A DNA stretch of 64,000 nt from Gemmatimonadales bacterium (GTDB lineage Bacteria; Gemmatimonadota; Gemmatimonadetes; Longimicrobiales; Gaopeijiaceae): the NCBI GenBank assembly GCA_007695195.1, contig REEG01000251.1:1-64000 (forward strand), read 5' to 3'. This document shows positions 60,983 through 64,000 of this stretch, piece after piece (position 1 is the stretch's first letter; every line of letters begins with the position of its first letter). The notes under the pieces are model-generated. The model did not search any database and was not told the origin of the DNA. It was given only the letters and a program-made list of their open reading frames with translations. The position numbers and the translations under genes were made by a program.

Positions 60983-62650
60983 ATGGACACCACCACCAGC
61001 GAGGCCGGGGCCATGGCGGAGGGAACCCGGATCACCCTGGGACGGATCTCCGCCGACCTCCTGGTGGCGGGCACACCGGCGGCGGGGGCCCTCCTCCGTC
61101 GCCGCATGGACCGCCTCGCCCGGGAGGCGCTTCCGGAGCGACTGGCCCGACGGCTGGACGAGACGCTCCAGGGGTGGGACGGGATCGTTCGCATCGGGGA
61201 GCTGGAGGTGGAGCTGGATGCCCGGATGGAGGATCTCCCGGGAGGAGCCCTGGCGGAGGGGTGGGCCCGTGCCGTGGCCACGGCGCTGGAGCGGGAGCTG
61301 TCCCGGGGTCCGAGCGCCAATCTCGTGCGGTTCGACTCGGCCGGGGGTTACCTGGCGGCCTACGTGGTGGAACGCCTCTCGGGACGGCGACGCCCGCCGT
61401 GGGTCTTCGCCGATTTCGCCCCCCTGGGGCACCTCTCGCCGGAAGACGCCGCCACCGAACTCCTTTCGGCCCGACCCGGGCACCTCCAGACGCTGGCCCG
61501 GGCCCTGGGGAGGGAGATGCGGGCCGAGACCTTCGCCCGACGGCTTGGTGAGGGACGGGCGCGGCGACTCCTTGAGGCGGCGGCGGGTCCGGTATCGCCG
61601 TCTGCCGCCGACCCGGACCGCCTGGCACGGCTTGTGGGCGACGGGCCACCTCCCGACGCCCCTCCCTCCGTCGCCGCCCTGACTCTCCTGATGGAGTGGT
61701 GGCGCCGAGCCGAACCGGCGGACCGGGAGGCCGAGGCCGGTGCCGCTCTCCTCCTGGCCGGGGCGCTGGACGAGCTGGAGGGGGCCGATTCGCCGGGGGA
61801 GGCCGGGGAAACGCCGGCTGGGGAAGGGGCTTCACGGGACCGTGCGGGTCGCTCCTCCGGAACACCGTGCCTGGACAGGCTCCGGCGCACATCCCAGGGG
61901 CGCGGGGTGCTGGCCCACCTCCTGGGGCGGGAGCCGGCGCCTCTTCCGCCGTCACCAGAGCCGAATGGCGGCGGCGAGCTACCCGACTCCCCGCCGGCGG
62001 TGGACCCATCCCGGCCGGACGCTCCGGAAACGGCGTCCCCGCATCAGGCTCCCCTGGACCGGGCTCCCGCTCCCCTCCGGGCCCTCCGTACCGCCTTTGC
62101 CGGACTGGCCCTGGCCCTTCCGGTGATCCGAGCGCTGGATCTCCACCTCCACCTGGACCCGGCTCAGATCCGGGTTCTTCTCCGTTCCCTGCTGGACGAC
62201 GACTCGGGCCCCCTTCTGAGGGCCGAGGGCCTTCTCCCGGTTCTGGTTCCCGACACCGCAGGGACGGCGGTCGGGGTGGACGAGGCACCGGCCCCAGCCG
62301 TTCCCTGGCCCTCCCTGGCCGACACCCTCCTGGTGGGTCTTGATCCGGATCGGAAGGAAGGGATTCGGGGAGCGCTGGAGAGTTCGGGACCCGCCCACGC
62401 CTACGCCCTCCTGGTGGCCGGGCACCTGGCCCAGCGTCTCTATGGGCTAACCCGGAGCTCGCCCTCCTACCTCCGGGCCCAGTTCCTTGAGCGGTCCGGG
62501 TGGGTCCAGTCCACAGAGACGGAGCTTCACGTACATCTGGATTCCCTCCCCCTGGCCGTGGTCCTCCGCATGAGCGGACAGCTTGGCGACCGGGGCGCCC
62601 TTCCGTGGGCCGGGGACCGGCGCCTTCGCATCACCGTGGGGGAGGAATGA
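60983..62650 (+). CDS. eCIS tape-measure protein (Afp14-like)
   Basis: The 555-residue protein is rich in Ala, Arg and Leu, with long helical stretches and a Pro/Ser/Glu-rich middle (about residues 260-360), as expected for a length ruler. The C-terminal block SSPSYLRAQFLERSGWV, ELHVHLDSLPLAVVLRMSG and PWAGDRRLRITV resembles the conserved end of contractile-injection tape-measure proteins. ATG 60983 is chosen over GTG 60980. It is followed by the AAA+ ATPase gene, the usual neighbour. Confidence 0.85.
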   Translation: MDTTTSEAGAMAEGTRITLGRISADLLVAGTPAAGALLRRRMDRLAREALPERLARRLDETLQGWDGIVRIGELEVELDARMEDLPGGALAEGWARAVATALERELSRGPSANLVRFDSAGGYLAAYVVERLSGRRRPPWVFADFAPLGHLSPEDAATELLSARPGHLQTLARALGREMRAETFARRLGEGRARRLLEAAAGPVSPSAADPDRLARLVGDGPPPDAPPSVAALTLLMEWWRRAEPADREAEAGAALLLAGALDELEGADSPGEAGETPAGEGASRDRAGRSSGTPCLDRLRRTSQGRGVLAHLLGREPAPLPPSPEPNGGGELPDSPPAVDPSRPDAPETASPHQAPLDRAPAPLRALRTAFAGLALALPVIRALDLHLHLDPAQIRVLLRSLLDDDSGPLLRAEGLLPVLVPDTAGTAVGVDEAPAPAVPWPSLADTLLVGLDPDRKEGIRGALESSGPAHAYALLVAGHLAQRLYGLTRSSPSYLRAQFLERSGWVQSTETELHVHLDSLPLAVVLRMSGQLGDRGALPWAGDRRLRITVGEE

Positions 62651-62652
62651 CC

Positions 62653-64000
62653 ATGCCCCCCCGGGAGGAGGCCATCCCCTACGGAAGCGACCAGGAGTAC
62701 CTGGACGATGTCCTGGCCCTGGCATCACTCCGGCTCCACCGGGAGGTTCTCCTCACCCGTGCCCTCCGGGGCGAGGGTCGTCAGGAGTCGTTCCTGGGGC
62801 TCTTCCTAACCGACCGGGAGGTGGAGACGCTCCTCTCGGAGATCCATGGGGTGGGCGCCCCGGATCCCCGCACCGGCGCGGTGGCGGCGGGGGCGGTGGA
62901 GGCCCGGTTGGCGGCCCACGCCCGGACGGTGGAGGCCCGGGTCCGAGCCACCCCCCACGCCCTTCCCCCTCAGCGCCTGGCTGAGCACTTCGGACTCTCC
63001 AACGTACAGTCGGACCTTATCTTGTACCTGTTCGCCGCGGAGGTGGACCAACGGTTCGGCCGGGTGTATGGCTACCTCCACGACGACGTGGGCCGGAAGC
63101 GCCTCAGTGGCGCGCTCGCCTACCGGCTCCTGGGGAGAGCGGTGGGCTCCCTCGCCCGATTCCGGGCTCTCCTTCACCCCCGTTCGCCCCTGGTACGGGA
63201 ACGGCTCATGGTGGTGGGGGAGGAGGGGACGGGGGAAGGTCTTCCCCTCATGGAGCGCCCCCTCAGTATCGAGGACCCGGTGGTGGATCTGCTCCTGGGG
63301 AGCCCTCGAATGGACCGGTCGCTGACGGGGCTGTTGGAGGTGGTGGAGATCCCTCCCGAGCCCGGCTACCGGAGCTCGGTGGAGGCGCTGCGCCGGGCCC
63401 TCCCCGAGACCGGGGGCACCGTGGCCCTCTCCCTGACCCGGGACGCCGACGGGGATCTCTGGGCGGCGACGCTGGGCGAAGTCCTGGGCTTGCGGGTGCT
63501 GGCCATGGACTGGCGGGGGATGGAGGGGATCGATGGTCCCCGCCGTCGGACCCTCATGGACCGGGCTCTCCGGGAGGCCCGGCTCCACGGTGGCCTCCTC
63601 CACCTTCGCCACCTGGAGGACGCCGCCGACGGGGCCCTCCGCGAGCTGGCCCCCCTCCTCCGGGGGGTGGTCTGCCTCTCGTCGCGGCGGGATCGGCCCT
63701 GGAGCGAGGTGGGGCTCCGGGTTCTGGAGGTGGCGCCCCCGCCCCTCTCGGTGGAGGCCCGGAGCCGGCACTGGGCCAGGGCGCTGAACGGTGGTGTTCC
63801 GGTGGCCCGGGCGCTGGCCACCGCCTACCCCTTCCCGGTGCGGGACATGGAGACGGCGGTGCGGAGTTCGGTGGAGCTCTCCGGCGCCAGGGATGATGCG
63901 GAGCTGGAGGCGGCGGCATCGGCGGCGTGCCGCCGTCTGGCGGCGCGGCGCATGGAAGGAGCGGCCACCCGTGTGCACACCCCTTTCCGGTTCACCGATC
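62653..64000 (+). CDS. eCIS AAA+ ATPase (Afp15/Pvc15-like), N-terminal part, cut by window end
   Basis: At least 449 residues are present before the window ends. An N-terminal winged-helix-like zone contains LAEHFGLSNVQSDLILYLFA, then EVDQRFGRVYGYLHDDVGR, both typical of the non-catalytic N-domain of eCIS AAA+ ATPases. The sequence up to the end (RVHTPFRFTD) matches the linker just before the AAA domain, so Walker motifs should lie beyond the window. GGAGGAA precedes the ATG. This ATPase is needed for assembly of Afp/PVC-type particles and distinguishes them from phage tails and T6SS. Confidence 0.9.
   Translation, partial: MPPREEAIPYGSDQEYLDDVLALASLRLHREVLLTRALRGEGRQESFLGLFLTDREVETLLSEIHGVGAPDPRTGAVAAGAVEARLAAHARTVEARVRATPHALPPQRLAEHFGLSNVQSDLILYLFAAEVDQRFGRVYGYLHDDVGRKRLSGALAYRLLGRAVGSLARFRALLHPRSPLVRERLMVVGEEGTGEGLPLMERPLSIEDPVVDLLLGSPRMDRSLTGLLEVVEIPPEPGYRSSVEALRRALPETGGTVALSLTRDADGDLWAATLGEVLGLRVLAMDWRGMEGIDGPRRRTLMDRALREARLHGGLLHLRHLEDAADGALRELAPLLRGVVCLSSRRDRPWSEVGLRVLEVAPPPLSVEARSRHWARALNGGVPVARALATAYPFPVRDMETAVRSSVELSGARDDAELEAAASAACRRLAARRMEGAATRVHTPFRFTD

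Noticed and set aside
39356-64000. A prophage or type VI secretion locus
   Set aside because: No head, packaging, lysis or integrase genes and no TssJLM membrane genes are present. DUF4255, the LysM tube protein and the Afp15-like ATPase are eCIS markers.

Overview
The window is a very GC-rich chromosomal segment. Several features point to a Gemmatimonadota-like (Longimicrobium/Gemmatimonas-type) bacterium: a SusC/SusD-type outer-membrane pair, many exported peptidases and lipoproteins with classic lipoboxes, and tightly packed genes with strong GGAG-type ribosome binding sites. No rRNA, tRNA, CRISPR array, transposase or phage integrase was seen, so the assignment rests on gene style alone.

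Bases 1-39,030 hold ordinary chromosomal genes in small groups. These are a polyphosphate kinase 2, an EamA permease, an exported metzincin metalloprotease, two invasin-domain lipoproteins (one with a leishmanolysin-type protease domain), a beta-lactamase-fold hydrolase, a TsaC/Sua5 tRNA-modification enzyme, a penicillin-acylase-family hydrolase coupled to an SDR, and a three-gene run of DUF305, LVIVD-repeat and M14 carboxypeptidase genes. They continue with a SusC/SusD pair, a DUF188 protein, a DEAD-box helicase, a DUF6498 membrane protein, YqgE/AlgH, a DPP-IV-like S9 peptidase, a beta-propeller lipoprotein coupled to an esterase, an arsenite methyltransferase behind two ArsR-type operators, and a PLP aminotransferase. 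Secreted or periplasmic protein and peptide degradation is the theme: M8, M14, S9, DUF5117-type and acylase enzymes beside a SusCD importer.

Bases 39,356-64,000 form one dense, co-oriented block of twenty genes, mostly overlapping or a few bases apart, and the last is cut by the window end. It encodes an extracellular contractile injection system (eCIS, Afp/PVC-like): DUF4255 cap, two sheaths, two inner-tube proteins, DUF5908, LysM tube-baseplate protein, gpD hub, gpV spike, DUF2169-like and DUF4150/PAAR-like proteins, gp25, gpJ, a gpI-like protein fused to a beta-propeller, two large probable surface or fibre proteins, a glycosyltransferase, the tape-measure protein, and the N-terminal part of the AAA+ ATPase.

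The most unusual part is 55.2-61.0 kb. A collagen-repeat protein and a mucin-like Thr/Pro-repeat protein share an N-terminal module. They are followed at once by a glycosyltransferase whose motifs resemble eukaryotic polypeptide GalNAc-transferases (GT27). This suggests an injection system whose surface appendage is O-glycosylated by a dedicated enzyme. Other oddities are a beta-sandwich inserted in the second sheath, a beta-propeller fused to the baseplate gpI protein, T6SS-type DUF2169 and PAAR-like parts, and an AT-rich perfect palindrome in the operon leader. No cargo toxin is recognisable inside the window.
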